From Turnera subulata (taxonomy: Eukaryota > Streptophyta > Magnoliopsida > Malpighiales > Passifloraceae): DNA of 64,000 nucleotides. The notes under the pieces were generated by a model. The model did no database searches. It had not been told where the DNA came from and worked only from the letters and a program-made list of their open reading frames with translations. The stretch spans positions 1 to 64,000 of the forward strand of contig JAKUCV010001789.1 in the NCBI GenBank assembly GCA_028386065.3. The letters are read 5' to 3'. Below are positions 11,449-22,400 of the stretch, in pieces. A program made the position numbers and the translations under genes. Position 1 is the first letter of the stretch. The number at the start of each line of letters is the position of its first letter.

Positions 11449-11847
11449 CTATGGAGCTACTTGCTTCTCTAGGTCTTTTACAAGTTTTTGGACGTTTTTG
11501 ACGTGGGGAAAGAGCTCCGCGCACGCCAGTTCTATCTGCATCACCGCCGAGCTAATCTTCTTCAGTGAGACGTTCAGCTGCGTCAGTGTCTGCTGCGGAG
11601 TGTTGCTTTCAGCAGTTGCCTTGCCCTTCCTATCATCAGCATCCTTGTGACCGGAAGACTCCTCCTTACCGACAGGTTTCTTCCGTCATCTTCGAGAGAC
11701 CACCATGTGTTCTTTGAGACCGATGATGTTCGTCTTGAAGCGTTTCTTCGGAGGTTCTTCATTAGAGCTTGTCGGAAATGCAGTGCCACCGATATAGTTG
11801 TTGTTCTTGGAGTCTGAGGTAGTCCGAGATCGGAGTGGAGAGTCCAT
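11449..11847 (-). pseudogene. Second antisense ORF of the LTR element (132 residues, one in-frame TGA)
   Basis: ATG at 11847 opens MDSPLRSRTTSDSKNNNYIG and runs in one frame to TAG at 11449, interrupted once by TGA in ...VVSRR*RKKPVGK (about 11690), most simply a CGA-to-TGA change. The N-terminal half is basic and polar, with a nuclear-signal-like PPKKRFK. The C-terminal half (QQTLTQLNVSLKKISSAVMQ, then IELACAELFPHVKNVQKLVK) has the spacing of amphipathic or coiled-coil helices. I do not recognise the family. It lies upstream of the larger antisense ORF in the same direction and has its own TATA box, so the pair looks like a small antisense gene module. Confidence 0.6.
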
Positions 11848-11882
11848 GGCTGAGAGTGAGTGTCTCAGTTATGAGGTTTGGT

Positions 11883-11890
11883 ATTTATAA
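11883..11890 (-). promoter_or_regulatory. TATA box for the second antisense ORF
   Basis: The minus-strand TTATAAATACC about 36 bp before the ATG would give a very short leader. The spacing fits a start site just before the ORF. Confidence 0.5.
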
Positions 11891-12033
11891 GCGGATGAGA
11901 TGTCGCTTAAGGGCATACGCGGTATCTCATGTTGAGTTTGGACGCCTGGTGGAGAATACCAGAAGCTTATCGTGGTAGGACCCACGGATAAGACGGAATT
12001 TCGAGGACGAAATTCTTTTTAAGGTGGGTAGAC

Positions 12034-15000
12034 TGTAACAGCCCGGGTAAAAATTTGGATTTTTTCCGGGACTGTAAAAGTCTTTTTACCGTGATTTACT
12101 GTAGAATTAATCATGGGTAATTAATTCAAGGTAAACCGAGCGTCGTTTTTGGTAACCAAGGGTTTTCCCGCGCTCGTGATCTTTCCGTGGATTTTTCGGA
12201 CCTAAGTTCGTATTTTTCGGGTTTCGGAATCCTCAGAAAAATTACACCGGAAAATAGCTAAGTGGGTGTATCAGTTATTTTCTGGTTCGGACCGGACTCG
12301 ATCCATAATGCAGACAAGCTGCATTATTGATCGTCACATGTTGCATAGTGATTTCACGGTTATAAAAGAAGAAGAAACCAGGAGAAGAGAGGAAGAGGAG
12401 AAGAAAAAAGAAAAAGAGAGAAAAAAAAAGGAGAGGAAAAGGAAAAGAAAAAGAGAAAGAAAAAAACTGAAAAATAGAAGAAAATAGAGAGGGAGGACAA
12501 AAAAAGAAGGAAAAAAAGTACAAGAAAAAAAAAAGAAACGGAAAACAGAAAAAAAAAAGAAATGAAAAAAATTGAAAGAAAAAGAAAGAAATCAGAAAAG
12601 AAAAGGAAATAGAAAAAAAAAAGAAAAAAAAGGAAACCGGAAGAGGTGAACAGTTCGTCACCTCCTCCCTGCCACTGTTCACGTGGTAGCGATCGGCGCC
12701 AACCCGACCTTCACCGCCACCACCAGCCCCTTCCCCTCACCGACGCGACCTCAACCCCGCCTTCCCCGCTCGTTTCCGCCGTCGGACGCTCCTGCTAGAG
12801 GCGTTGACCCGGCGGAGAACCCGCGGATCCCGTCTTCCTCCGCGCATGTCGCTGCTCCAGCGCTGCCGCGCCTTTCTTTCCGTCGTCCCAGCGTCGTCCC
12901 AGTGTCGCCGCTGCTGCACTCGCCCCTTCCTCGCACTCACCTTCCTCCTCTCGCCGTCGCGCCGCTGCAACCCGAAGGTGAGGCCGGGTGACCCGTTCTT
13001 CTGGTCTGGGTCGCGACCTGTTCCAACCAGTAAAAAAAACATAAATAAATAATATATGTATATATATATATATATATATATTCATATAAGCTTGGTTTTA
13101 ATTTGGAAAAAAAATGTATATTTATATTTTGAAAATATAGTTAGTTTTAATTATGCTTTTGGGGGAAAAAATATATATATATATACACTTGATTTTGAAA
13201 AATTAAAGATAGTTATATTTGTTTTGTTTTGAAAAATAGTATTATGATTATTTGGAAGAATATATATATTCCAAGAGATTATATTTTTGGAAAATTTATA
13301 AATATGCTATTATTTTTTCTAAATTATTATGGTAACTACCTTTGTAAAAATATATATAGGATACATAATTATTATTTTAGAAAATTGATAATTACGTAGA
13401 AATTATTATTGTTTTGGAAATGTATTTTATTTTTAGAAAATAAAAGTACCTATTTAATAATTTGTATTTATTTTCAGAAATCAGTTTTTTATGAATATAT
13501 ATTTCTGGAAAATAACATATATAGCATATGATTAATATATATATATTTGATAAATAATAACATTTGGTAATTATATTATGGTAAATAGTTTTACAAAAAA
13601 TATTTTGGAAAATGTATATATACATATGTTATCTTTTCCAAAAAAATGGATTAAAGCATTTTTTAGTCCCTATGTTGACCCTCAAAGTTAGAATTCATCC
13701 TCATGTAGGATTTTGGCCTCTTTTCATCCTTCCGTTCACCCCTTTCGGTCAGCTTCGGTTGCTCTGGCCGAAATCCGGCGAAAATTACTAACGTGGCAAG
13801 GTTTTTGGTGCCACATCAGCTTGTTGGATCCCACATGTCAGGATTTAACCCAAAACCGACCCAGCTCCACCCGACCCATTTTTCTAACCGGATGACCCAG
13901 CTCCACCAAACTCACAAATTTGAACTTTTTAGTTGAAATTCCCATATTATAATCCTTATTTTTAAATTAAAATTTTTTTATGAGACTAAATTTTTATACA
14001 CCTCAAGTTTTTACATATTTGAATTTTTTCTCAAAAATAATTATTAATTATTTTTTGATAGATCTGTAATTTTTTATCCACTACTGAATTTAAATTAAAA
14101 AAATTATAGTTACACTTAAATCCTTAAATACGAAACTAAATCCCTACAGCTAAAAAAAAACTAACAAAATTGCATCGCTACAGTAGTAACCAACCAAGCA
14201 CCACCACCTCTACTGTAAATCGCCACCACCATCAACCTTGCTGCAACCAACAACCAACAACCCAAATAATAAGCGCATCGCTTCCTCCATCAAGAACACC
14301 GAGGATGCAAAAAACAAGGCGGAACTGTTCTTCTTCAACCCTTCTTGCACCTGTGCCGACCAACAATGGCGGAACTATGGCAGCTACTGCGGCGGCGTGA
14401 GGCGCGAGAAGAAGGCGTCCTGTGCTTTGTCTTCTCTTCCACAAAACCACTCAAAAATCCACCAGCTTAAAACAACAACCCATAGGGTATCAAGCAAGGG
14501 CTTCCTATTAGAAGAAAGATCGTCAGATCCATGCACTCCGACAACACACCGACCGGATTTGCAGAACTCCCTGGCTTCAATCTTCCAGCAGAAGGCAAGC
14601 CAGCCTCGACCATTTTGTTTCCTGCGTGTGGGTCTGTGTATGTTTGGTTAGGGTGTGAAATTCGTGTGGTGACCGTGGTAGAGGCTTGGTTGTTTGATGG
14701 TATCATTGGTGTGTTGGGGAAGAAGACAATGGCCCCTTCACACGATGTCGTTTGGCCCACAAAGTGCTTGTAAGTTGTAAGGTTGACAGGGGATCTTCCC
14801 AAAGGGCAATGGATTTGGCTGCAGTGATTGACCAAGATGATTTTGTAATTTTGGACAAGATTCAATCATGTTTTGACTTTCAGATTCAATCACGTTTTCA
14901 TAAAACTAAAAGACAATAAAAAGCACAAACTTAATCTGACTCAATTTTTTTTTCCCGATTTGGCGTTTTTCATTTTCCATTATTTCTTTTTTTTCCCCCT

Positions 15001-16882
15001 CCCGTTTATATATATTCAAAGAAACCAAGATGTTGTGACTTTTGAAATTTGATGTGGAATAAATTAAGGTTTAATTCAATTCAATTTTTAGTCCTCAAAT
15101 TAGCATAATTATGGATAGTACAAATTAAAGTTTTAAAATTTGTGCTTAACAGAAATTTTTATATGTTATTTTACTAAAAAAAAAGATATTTGTGAATTAA
15201 TTTTGAAAAAGAAAGAGAAAAAAGAAAAAAATTCTTGACAAGTGGGTCAATAGGGGTGGGCGAACGGATCGGGTGGAGTTGGTTCGGTTTTTGGGTTAAC
15301 CCTGACAAGTGAGCCCCATGAAGCTGATGTGGCACCAAAAAACTTGCCACATCAGCGATTTTCGCCGGATTTCGGCCGGAGCAACCGAAGCTGACCAAAA
15401 GGGGTGAACGGAAGGATGAAAAGAGGCCAAAATCCTACATGAGGATGAATTCTAACTTTGAGGGTCAACACAGGGACGAAAAAACGCTTTAATCCCCAAA
15501 AAAATTATGGTGATTATATTTTGGGAAAAGTATAATTAATTTATGAAAATATTTTTAAAGGAGAGTTTTAATTAAAGTATGGTACCGAAATTATATTCGG
15601 ATATACGTACGGTATAATATTTTCGGTAAATGGAAATAATAAAAGATTTGTAACCGGGATGGGTTATTCATAGTATTGGCATCATAGTATACCGATTATG
15701 TGCATTTATGTGAACATGTTGTTTTGCTGTATAGGTTTGGATATCGGGCAGTTTCCCGAGGAGCCGGCTTGGGACCAGACGTTGTCTCCGGAGTTGAGTA
15801 ATCGGCAAAGGTGAGGATGGATTTCCTTCAATATGTGCCTATATTACTCGGTTGTTGTGTTTGATGGTTGTTGCACTGTTGTTTGTTGCAATTGTTGTGA
15901 TTGTTGTCGGGATGTTTATCCCAGTATCTTGATTTGGTTTTGGGATGTTTATCCCCGTGCATTGAGTTTTGGATATTTATTTTCGTGTCTTGGCCATAAG
16001 GATAATGGATTAATTAATAATTTGTGATAAGGATGTCGATCCTCGGTTTTGGATAGGGATGTCTATCCCGGTATTTTGGTGAGGGATGTTGATCCCTGTG
16101 ATTTGGTTTTGGATGATGATAATATAATTGTCACGTGGTAAGTAGAGGTACGACTCGATGGTTCGAGACTGTTTTGTGGTGGCCGTGACCTGGGTTACTT
16201 GTGATAAGCATGTCTATGCTTGGGATGTCTATCCCGTGATTATATTTGGGATGTCTATCCCTGGGTTCTGTTTTTTGGGATGTCGATCCCTGGGCTCTCT
16301 TAGATTTGGTCTGGCACCCGAAATATGTTGATAACCAGGTCTGACCCCTAGCATATCCATGACGGGGCCCGGAAAGATAAAATTGGAAATTGGATTTTGT
16401 TTAAGTCTTTCTGGTCTTGGACCAGTTTTGGGTCGTGTCTTTTGGTTTGGTACATTTTAGCAGTTTTTGCCTGTTTTCGACCTTGAGTAATTTTAGTGTT
16501 GCATATTGATCGTCTATCCATGGTTGTGAGCACTTCGGACTCACCCCTCACCCGCGGGCTTTCATCTTGTAGGATGAGTTATTTGTGGTACAGGGTTGGT
16601 GCATTCCAGACAGGCTGCAGCGTTATCCCTTGGACAGGACTCGAATCCATAGTTTGCATCAGTGTCGCATACAGTGTCTTTGTGAGTTATTAAGTCTTCC
16701 GCTGTGCATTGTTTTACTATTGTTGTGTCATTGGGCTGGTTATGATATTATTATTGCTTTATTTTGGGTTGTTGTGCCCGAGTTTCTATTGTATACACTG
16801 TATGCTGGGCTTTGTTTGATTGGGTCGTCACAGTTCCGGCACGTGGTTACTGTGTATGGTAAATACGGGTCGGGGCGTTTCA
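12034..16882 (+). repeat. Right LTR (about 3.0 kb plus a 1.85-kb insertion)
   Basis: Same ends and internal order as the left LTR: purine tract 12368-12640, GC-rich 12650-13030, short AT repeat, hairpin array 15909-16293. It is interrupted by the transposon at 13648-15495. Compared with the left LTR it has one additional hairpin unit (GGGATGTCTATCCC near 16056), explained by a deletion between direct AGGGATGT copies in the left LTR or a gain here. Confidence 0.9.
13648..15495. mobile_element. Non-autonomous MULE nested in the right LTR
   Basis: Starts GGATTAAAGC and ends GCTTTAATCC, with inverted arms of about 250 bp that share CTCAAAGTTAGAATTCATCC and GGCCGAAATCCGGCGAAAAT. CCAAAAAAAT is duplicated at both sides (13638-13647 and 15496-15505). 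The left LTR (near 8272) shows the single-copy empty site. The interior (about 14160-14900) is CA-rich and may be captured gene sequence. Its overlapping ORFs on both strands are not recognisable, and no transposase is seen. Confidence 0.88.
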
Positions 16883-16887
16883 GATTC

Positions 16888-17424
16888 TTTTAGACTTTAG
16901 TCGCGCATTCTTTTAGTTAGGTGTTGATTGAATCTATGAGTGATCCATTTATACAATACAAAACTAGCTCCTACCCTTGATCTTGTGTTTGATTACTTCT
17001 TCCCCTGTTGTAAGTGTATAATAACATATCAGTACTCTTTCTTTGCATTGCTTAATTAATAAAAGAACTAACTAAAATATAATATCAACTGTATTGGATT
17101 GGAATAGAGAATGCTATTGGGTTTTTCTATCTTGGAAATTGATACTTATTAATTGCGAGAATTCATTTCTTTTTTTTAGTGGCTTATCATGTGCCCTTAG
17201 GGCACAAGATAGAAAAACCCTTTTTATAATTAGTATTTACACTACACTTAAATTTTTCTTTGTTGATCACTATTAGTTAGGTCTTGATTGAATCTATGCT
17301 TATAAGCGTACGGTATAAAACTAACTAACTATTGCCCTTGATCTTGTTCTGTTTGATTACTTTTCCGTGCTGGAGGTACAATAATATTAGTACTCTTTCT
17401 TTCTTAATTATTCTTAGTGGCAAC
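16888..17424. other. Upstream region of the F-box pseudogene with a direct duplication
   Basis: About 130 bp beginning GTTAGGTGTTGATTGAATCTATG (16917) and ending near CAGTACTCTTTCTTT recur from 17276 (GTTAGGTCTTGATTGAATCTATG) to about 17403. Between them, GGGTTTTTCTATCTTG (about 17119) and CAAGATAGAAAAACCC (about 17205) form the ends of a small MITE-like inverted repeat that includes TGTGCCCTTAGGGCACA. Confidence 0.55.
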
Positions 17425-17512
17425 CAATTGAGGTTGGTTCAAGTGGTAAGCGACTTGTTCCGCTTAAGCGAGGTCTCGGGTTCGAGTCTCGTGTACGCAG
17501 AAAACCTTATTT
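17425..17512 (+). mobile_element. tRNA-derived SINE head
   Basis: GGTTCAAGTGGTAAGCGACTTG and, about 30 bp later, GGGTTCGAGTCTC match pol III box A and box B in order and spacing, followed by GTGTACGCAG. The tRNA fold is not maintained, so this is a SINE and not a tRNA gene. Related copies lie near 41764 and 53673. Confidence 0.75.
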
Positions 17513-17740
17513 GGGAGACTTACCCACCATTACCTAGGTGTGCCACCCGAGTCGAGCTGGATTTAGTCTGGTGTCTTTGATGTCCTTTGGGAGACTTACC
17601 CACCATTACCTAGATGTGCCACCCGAGTCGAGCTGGATTTAGTCTGTTGTCTTTGATGTCCTTTAGGAGACTTACCCACCATTGCCTAGGTGTGCCACCC
17701 GAGTCGAGCTGGATTTAGTCTGGTGTCTTTGACGTCCTTA
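17513..17740 (+). repeat. Three tandem 76-bp units
   Basis: GGGAGACTTACCCACCATTA, then CCACCCGAGTCGAGCTGG, then TTTAGTCTGGTGTCTTTGATG, starts at 17513, 17589 and 17665. The unit is the body of the adjoining SINE, expanded in tandem. Confidence 0.9.
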
Positions 17741-17818
17741 AAGGTGGACTGGCCTGGGATACACAATTATAAACTAGGATTGCGTTTTGCATAACCATGA
17801 AATAAACAATATCTTGGT

Positions 17819-20126
17819 ATGGAGCTGAATTTACCTGCGACAACTCCAGTGGTGATGCAAAAAATCAATCTTATGAAGCAAGAATCTGGGTCTAATAAAA
17901 GAGTGGTAGTAGTAGTAAAGAAAGAGGAACAGCAACAATAACAACAGCAGAGGTCATGGGGTAGGCTTCCGCATGATATTCTGGGCGAAATATTATCACA
18001 TCTATATGCTGGAGACTATAATACTTTTCGTGCAGTTTGTAAAGCTCGGCGATCGGTAGTAACTTCTACAGTAATTAAGACGACACCAACAGCGGAATTC
18101 CTTGGTAAATTATTTTCGGAGGAGGAAGCGGAAACTCCTCTACTGTTACAGGCCCCCGCTTGCGGCGGGACTATGTGCACTGTCTTTCATCCGATCAGGA
18201 ATGAGATTTATGATGGTATCAACATCCCAGAACTAAGTGGAGCTCATGTTCACTTCTCTGACCATGGTTGGTTGCTCCTCTCTCGAGATGTTGATTTTAG
18301 CACATTCTTCCTCAACCCCTTCACAAGACAGAGAATTGAACTACCTCAGCCGCCTCATAGATACCTCTTCATGTCTTTTTTCAAGCCTCCCACTTCTATG
18401 GAATGCTTGGTTGTTGGGCTTGGGTCTGGATGCGATGCCCTTAAATTTGGACAAGGACAACGAGATTGGATAACTGTTATTGGATTGGGAGATGATGAGA
18501 TTAATGAGTATAGCCCCTTTATCAGTGCTCCAATTATTCCTTGGAAGGGCCGAATTTACTTTTTATGTGGTGTTCGGGGAAGTATGATGATACTGGATTT
18601 GAATGATGATCAGTTAATTAAATGGGATGTTCTTCCTAGCCCTTTCACTGAGGAGGAGTTCTCCAATATGAGCCGCAATTGGTGTGAGGGTTTCCTTTTG
18701 ATGGATAAGCATGAGCTTACAGTAGTTTATGCTCTACAACATTGGAAAAAGTTCCAGATTTTTATGTAGGATGGCATGGAGAAGAAATGGCAGACGATTC
18801 ATAGTTTACTGCCGAACAAGATGCTTTTTGTTTCCTCTTGGGGCATGTCTTGGTTGGAAGAGAGCTCAGCAACTAAACGAACGGGCAACAAGATTTATAT
18901 CCCCATGTTGCATCAAGGTAAAGCCGTTTTCTACTCCATCATAACAGGCAATTACCATTCCTTCTATTATACTAATAGCGGCAGTAGTTTTTCCTTGGCT
19001 GATGATGACACATTTAATTATGGTTTAACGAGACAAATATATGGTATTTGGATCAAAATTTCATTTGCAAAGATAAGTCATCGGTGTTAAAATCCAAGGA
19101 TGATTTTTGTGAATGTTCCCCATTAAGTACTTGGGTATTGTCTCTCCCTTCTTGTTCTTCTCCTTCTCCTCCTATATCAAAGTCTCGACCGCCACATCCT
19201 TGGCTTATTTGCTACGGCGGGGAGCATATGCGAAACCCAATTCTTACTAGATGCGAAACAAATCCTCCATATGCGCTTCTTCTTATGGATATTTACTGGT
19301 GAAAGAAGAAGGTGCCTCCGCCTCCATCTTGAATAATGTCTGGTACTTTGTTCTGGATGTTGCAACAGGGCAGAGAATTCAGGTCCCTCTTCTTACTATG
19401 GACTTTTGTTGCAAACAATGCCTTATTTCAGCATCTCCGTCTGATTCTAACTGTCACGTCATATTTATCGACAATGACAAGGGATGTATGATGTTTTGCA
19501 AGTTGAGTGATGATGAGTTTGTTAAGGTAGATTATACAAGTATATTGGGAAATTTTGAGGGGCGGAATTTTGAGGCATTAATGGCCACAGGAAGGAAAAT
19601 ATATAGTCACAATTACAATGCACAAGATAATTCCAATTATTTATGCATTCTTGAAATTTTGGAGGGATCAACAGTTCGGCTGATGATGAGTTTACAAGTG
19701 CCACGGGTAATGGCATATGAGTTCAATTCTTTTATGCGATATCTAATTGAATCTTTTGGTGAAATTTTCTGGGTTTTTGGACTTCGTTTGACTACTCTCG
19801 AGGGGCCTGAGAGGTTAGATTTTCTAATTTACAAGATGGAATTATCTAATAGCATTCCAGAATGGGTCAAAGTGGAAGACATCGGAGGACAAGCCATTTT
19901 TCTCCACGACCTCGCTAATGACGCTAATGGTGGTACCTTTTGTTCCGCATCTGAACCCACAATCAAAGAGAATTCTATTTACTATCTTGACCCGTATAAT
20001 CACATCATTTATGTTTGGGATTTGGAATTGCGAAATATAAGCATGCATTATCCTTGTGCTGTTGTGGATGACAGCTGCACTATTTCTTGGGTTATGTTGC
20101 AAGAAGCAACCTGTTCAGCCACATAA
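17819..20126 (+). pseudogene. F-box / DUF295 gene with two DUF295 halves, broken
   Basis: ATG at 17819 opens a frame stopped after the Gln run by TAA (about 17939). The same frame then reads an F-box (WGRLPHDILGEILSHLYAGD, then FRAVCKARRSV) and a first DUF295 unit (MCTVFHPI, HGWLLLSRDV, FLNPFTRQRIELPQP) to a TAG at 18767-18769. The frame continues in SWGMSWLEESS and shifts near 19050 and again near 19260. It then gives a second DUF295 unit (19251-20126) with FVLDVATGQRIQVPLL, FCKLSDDEFVKVDY and IYYLDPYNHIIYVWDLE. F-box/DUF295 genes encode substrate receptors of SCF ubiquitin ligases and are usually intronless, so the two stops and two shifts point to a pseudogene. The C-terminal 291 codons remain open. 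Introns that would skip the defects were not seen. Confidence 0.78.
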
Positions 20127-20367
20127 TTAAGTTTGTTGGCAATGCATTCTACATAAATCTTGTATGCAGGAATAACAACTATGTTTTGGCCAGGATTTGT
20201 ATCTCTTTAATCGCTGGAACGATGATATGAGTTGCAAAATATGTGATAAGGGCTTTTCCTTTGGTGTTGCTTTATTAGTTTTGTTTTAGTGCTCATTTAA
20301 CTTGGTAATAATGGTATAAAAGGTCACATTCATCTCTATATTTACTTTTCTTTCTTACACAAAGAGA

Positions 20368-21760
20368 ATGTTAGTATAATATGCCCAAAAATCAATCAAT
20401 GAATTTTTTTTAATCATGTATACACGTTAAGGTTATTCCAATAAATATCGTTTATGAGATAAACGCTTGCACATATTTATAACCCTAGAATATTTATATA
20501 TTCTTAAATGTCCCTAGTCGATTATTATTATGGATGGGTTGTAATAATAAATTAAGACTAGTGTATGTTAAGAATTATATGTGATATGAATTCTATATAC
20601 GGGTACAAGTTAGAGAACTTGTGGACTGGACCGACCCACATAAGAACGCTACATGGAACGTTATATGATTGTCATTAGCGGTTCTTATATGTATTGTCCT
20701 TAGACCTGTGATCATCAAGGTTCCCAACATATGAGTCGTATACTTTGATATTACTCTTGGCTATTTCGTAAATAGTGTAATCATTGGGTATATGATAAAT
20801 GTGTAGTGGGTTTTGTATGATCCAGAGGGGATTCGTCCAACCCATATAACGGGTATATTATTGGTTGGTTTCTTGATAGAGTTGAACTGTAAATGCACGG
20901 CCGTGCTCGGATTATGATATGGTGATATCATTAGTATCCGTTTTACACAGTTAGCTCGAGGATCAAGAAACTGAGATTAAACATATGCGAGATTGACATA
21001 TTCCATGTCTCGTGTTTAATCTTGATAATGGGACGAAGGGACGATGACATGCTTACGAGGCATATTGAATCAGTACTGATCTTGTCGTTCGGGTAGCAAT
21101 GATGTGTTGCTAGACGCCGCTCTTTGCTTATAATTGTAAATGAGTTTACAATTATTGCCGGACGTTACAAGTGCCTACAGGGTCACACACTTAGAATCGT
21201 TGATTCGAGTAGGTGGTTGAACCGTGGTTGGACCATGGTTCGACCAGGTGTGGTTGGACCGTAGTTGGGCCAGGGTCGTTTTGGGCTAGTTTGATTCACT
21301 GATTGTCAGAATTATTGAGCCAAACCTGATGGCATGTGATGTGTAATCCCATTAGTGTATAGTGGAGACATGATTAGACTAGATAGTGGTGGAATCTTAA
21401 TCATGTTGGATGGACCATGATGTTGGCCATTCTTGTCTCTAATAATCTATGCATTTATTGGAGTGAGTAATCAAATTACTCTACACCTTGCATTCTGATT
21501 TTCAGAGCATCAAGAACACACACTCACCCCTTCATTCTTTGAGAAAGAAAGAAGAACACAAAACACCACACAACTCCCAGAAATCCGCAGCTAGCACAGC
21601 TATTCGGGAGAGCTCAGGTTGGAGATCGTGAGACGGTTTCCTGCTAGTCATCGACAGTTCGTGTGGATACTGTAGAGGGGCAGGATTTCTGTCCGGCTCT
21701 TGCTGATTCGTCCCTACAGTTGGGTGAAAGACCTCAACCTATTCAGGTACGTAAAAATTG
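20368..21760. mobile_element. Possible copia-type LTR or solo-LTR relic
   Basis: Begins TGTTAGTATAATATGCCCAA and ends near CAACCTATTCA. It is non-coding, with the look of a long plant copia LTR and its downstream leader. No target duplication or partner LTR is seen. 20130-20367 before it is 3' flank of the F-box pseudogene without features. Confidence 0.35.
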
Positions 21761-21819
21761 TTATTCGGTTTATCTACCCTTCACTTGGATCCTCCATGTG
21801 TATCCGGTTTTTCCGCTAC

Positions 21820-22400
21820 GTATGTTATTGCATTTGATTGTCAGTTTGCCTGCCCGGATACTTACAGAGAATTAATACATGCTCAACTAATTTTTTTTGC
21901 CAATCGTACTCAATATGTTTACCATCATTGGATGTTGGTGATTGAATTATATCCACATTCCCAAAGGAAGATTTGTTCCAGTGAACAAGCTTTTTGACGT
22001 AGCCGTCCAAATTCTTTAAGGAAACAAGTTTTCCTGGCATATTCAACTCTATTTCATTCCAAATATCATGGATGATCTTTTCAGATTCTGAATGTTGGCA
22101 ACAGCAAAAGACCCAATCTACTCATAAACTGACCGCGAGCTATTGCACCATGCTAACGACCCCTGCCACTCTTGTGATCTATTGGTACAAAATTTCATTG
22201 AAATCCCCATTGACCAACAATGATGAGTTAAAGAAGATCCCAAGCCTGTCAGTTCTTCCCACAAAGCCTGCCTATCATTCACATTAACATTGCCATAGAC
22301 ACAATAGACTATAACTGACTGGCCTTATACTTCATATTAGGATGCAAAACACTATTCCACATCAAAGCTAAACTTCCAGAAGCACACGGGATCCACTGCA
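21820..22400 (-). mobile_element. LINE ORF2 fragment (endonuclease to linker)
   Basis: On the minus strand, around 22200, LLVNGDFNEIL is the endonuclease GDFN motif. 22046-21825 gives LKNLDGYVKKLVHWNKSSFG, the conserved linker before LINE reverse transcriptase. The frame contains several stops. Confidence 0.7.

Larger units (their letters stand above)
6642..16882 (+). mobile_element. Complete long-LTR Ty3/gypsy-type element without gag-pol (LARD-like)
   Basis: Two direct LTRs, each beginning TGTAACAGCCCGGGTAAAA and ending GGGTCGGGGCGTTTCA, bound the element. GATTC flanks both sides (6637-6641 and 16883-16887), a perfect 5-bp target duplication. TGGTAGCGGAGC at 9634-9645 resembles the plant tRNA-iMet primer site. 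A purine-rich tract (AAGGTGGGTAGAC, 12021-12033) sits just before the right LTR, preceded by GGAATTTCGAGGACGAAATTC, the kind of sequence that ends pol in plant chromovirus-type gypsy elements. The 2.4-kb interior has no protease, RT, RNase H or integrase motif, so it would need proteins from elsewhere. It contains two ORFs on the opposite strand. The LTRs differ at scattered sites, one 33-bp indel and one nested transposon. Confidence 0.9.

Noticed and set aside
14232..14865. Possible gene inside the nested MULE
   Set aside because: Overlapping ORFs on both strands with no recognisable domain or consistent splicing. Noted as possible captured sequence only.
17435..17495. tRNA gene
   Set aside because: Box A and B are present but the arms do not form a tRNA cloverleaf, and a repeat body follows. 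Called SINE.
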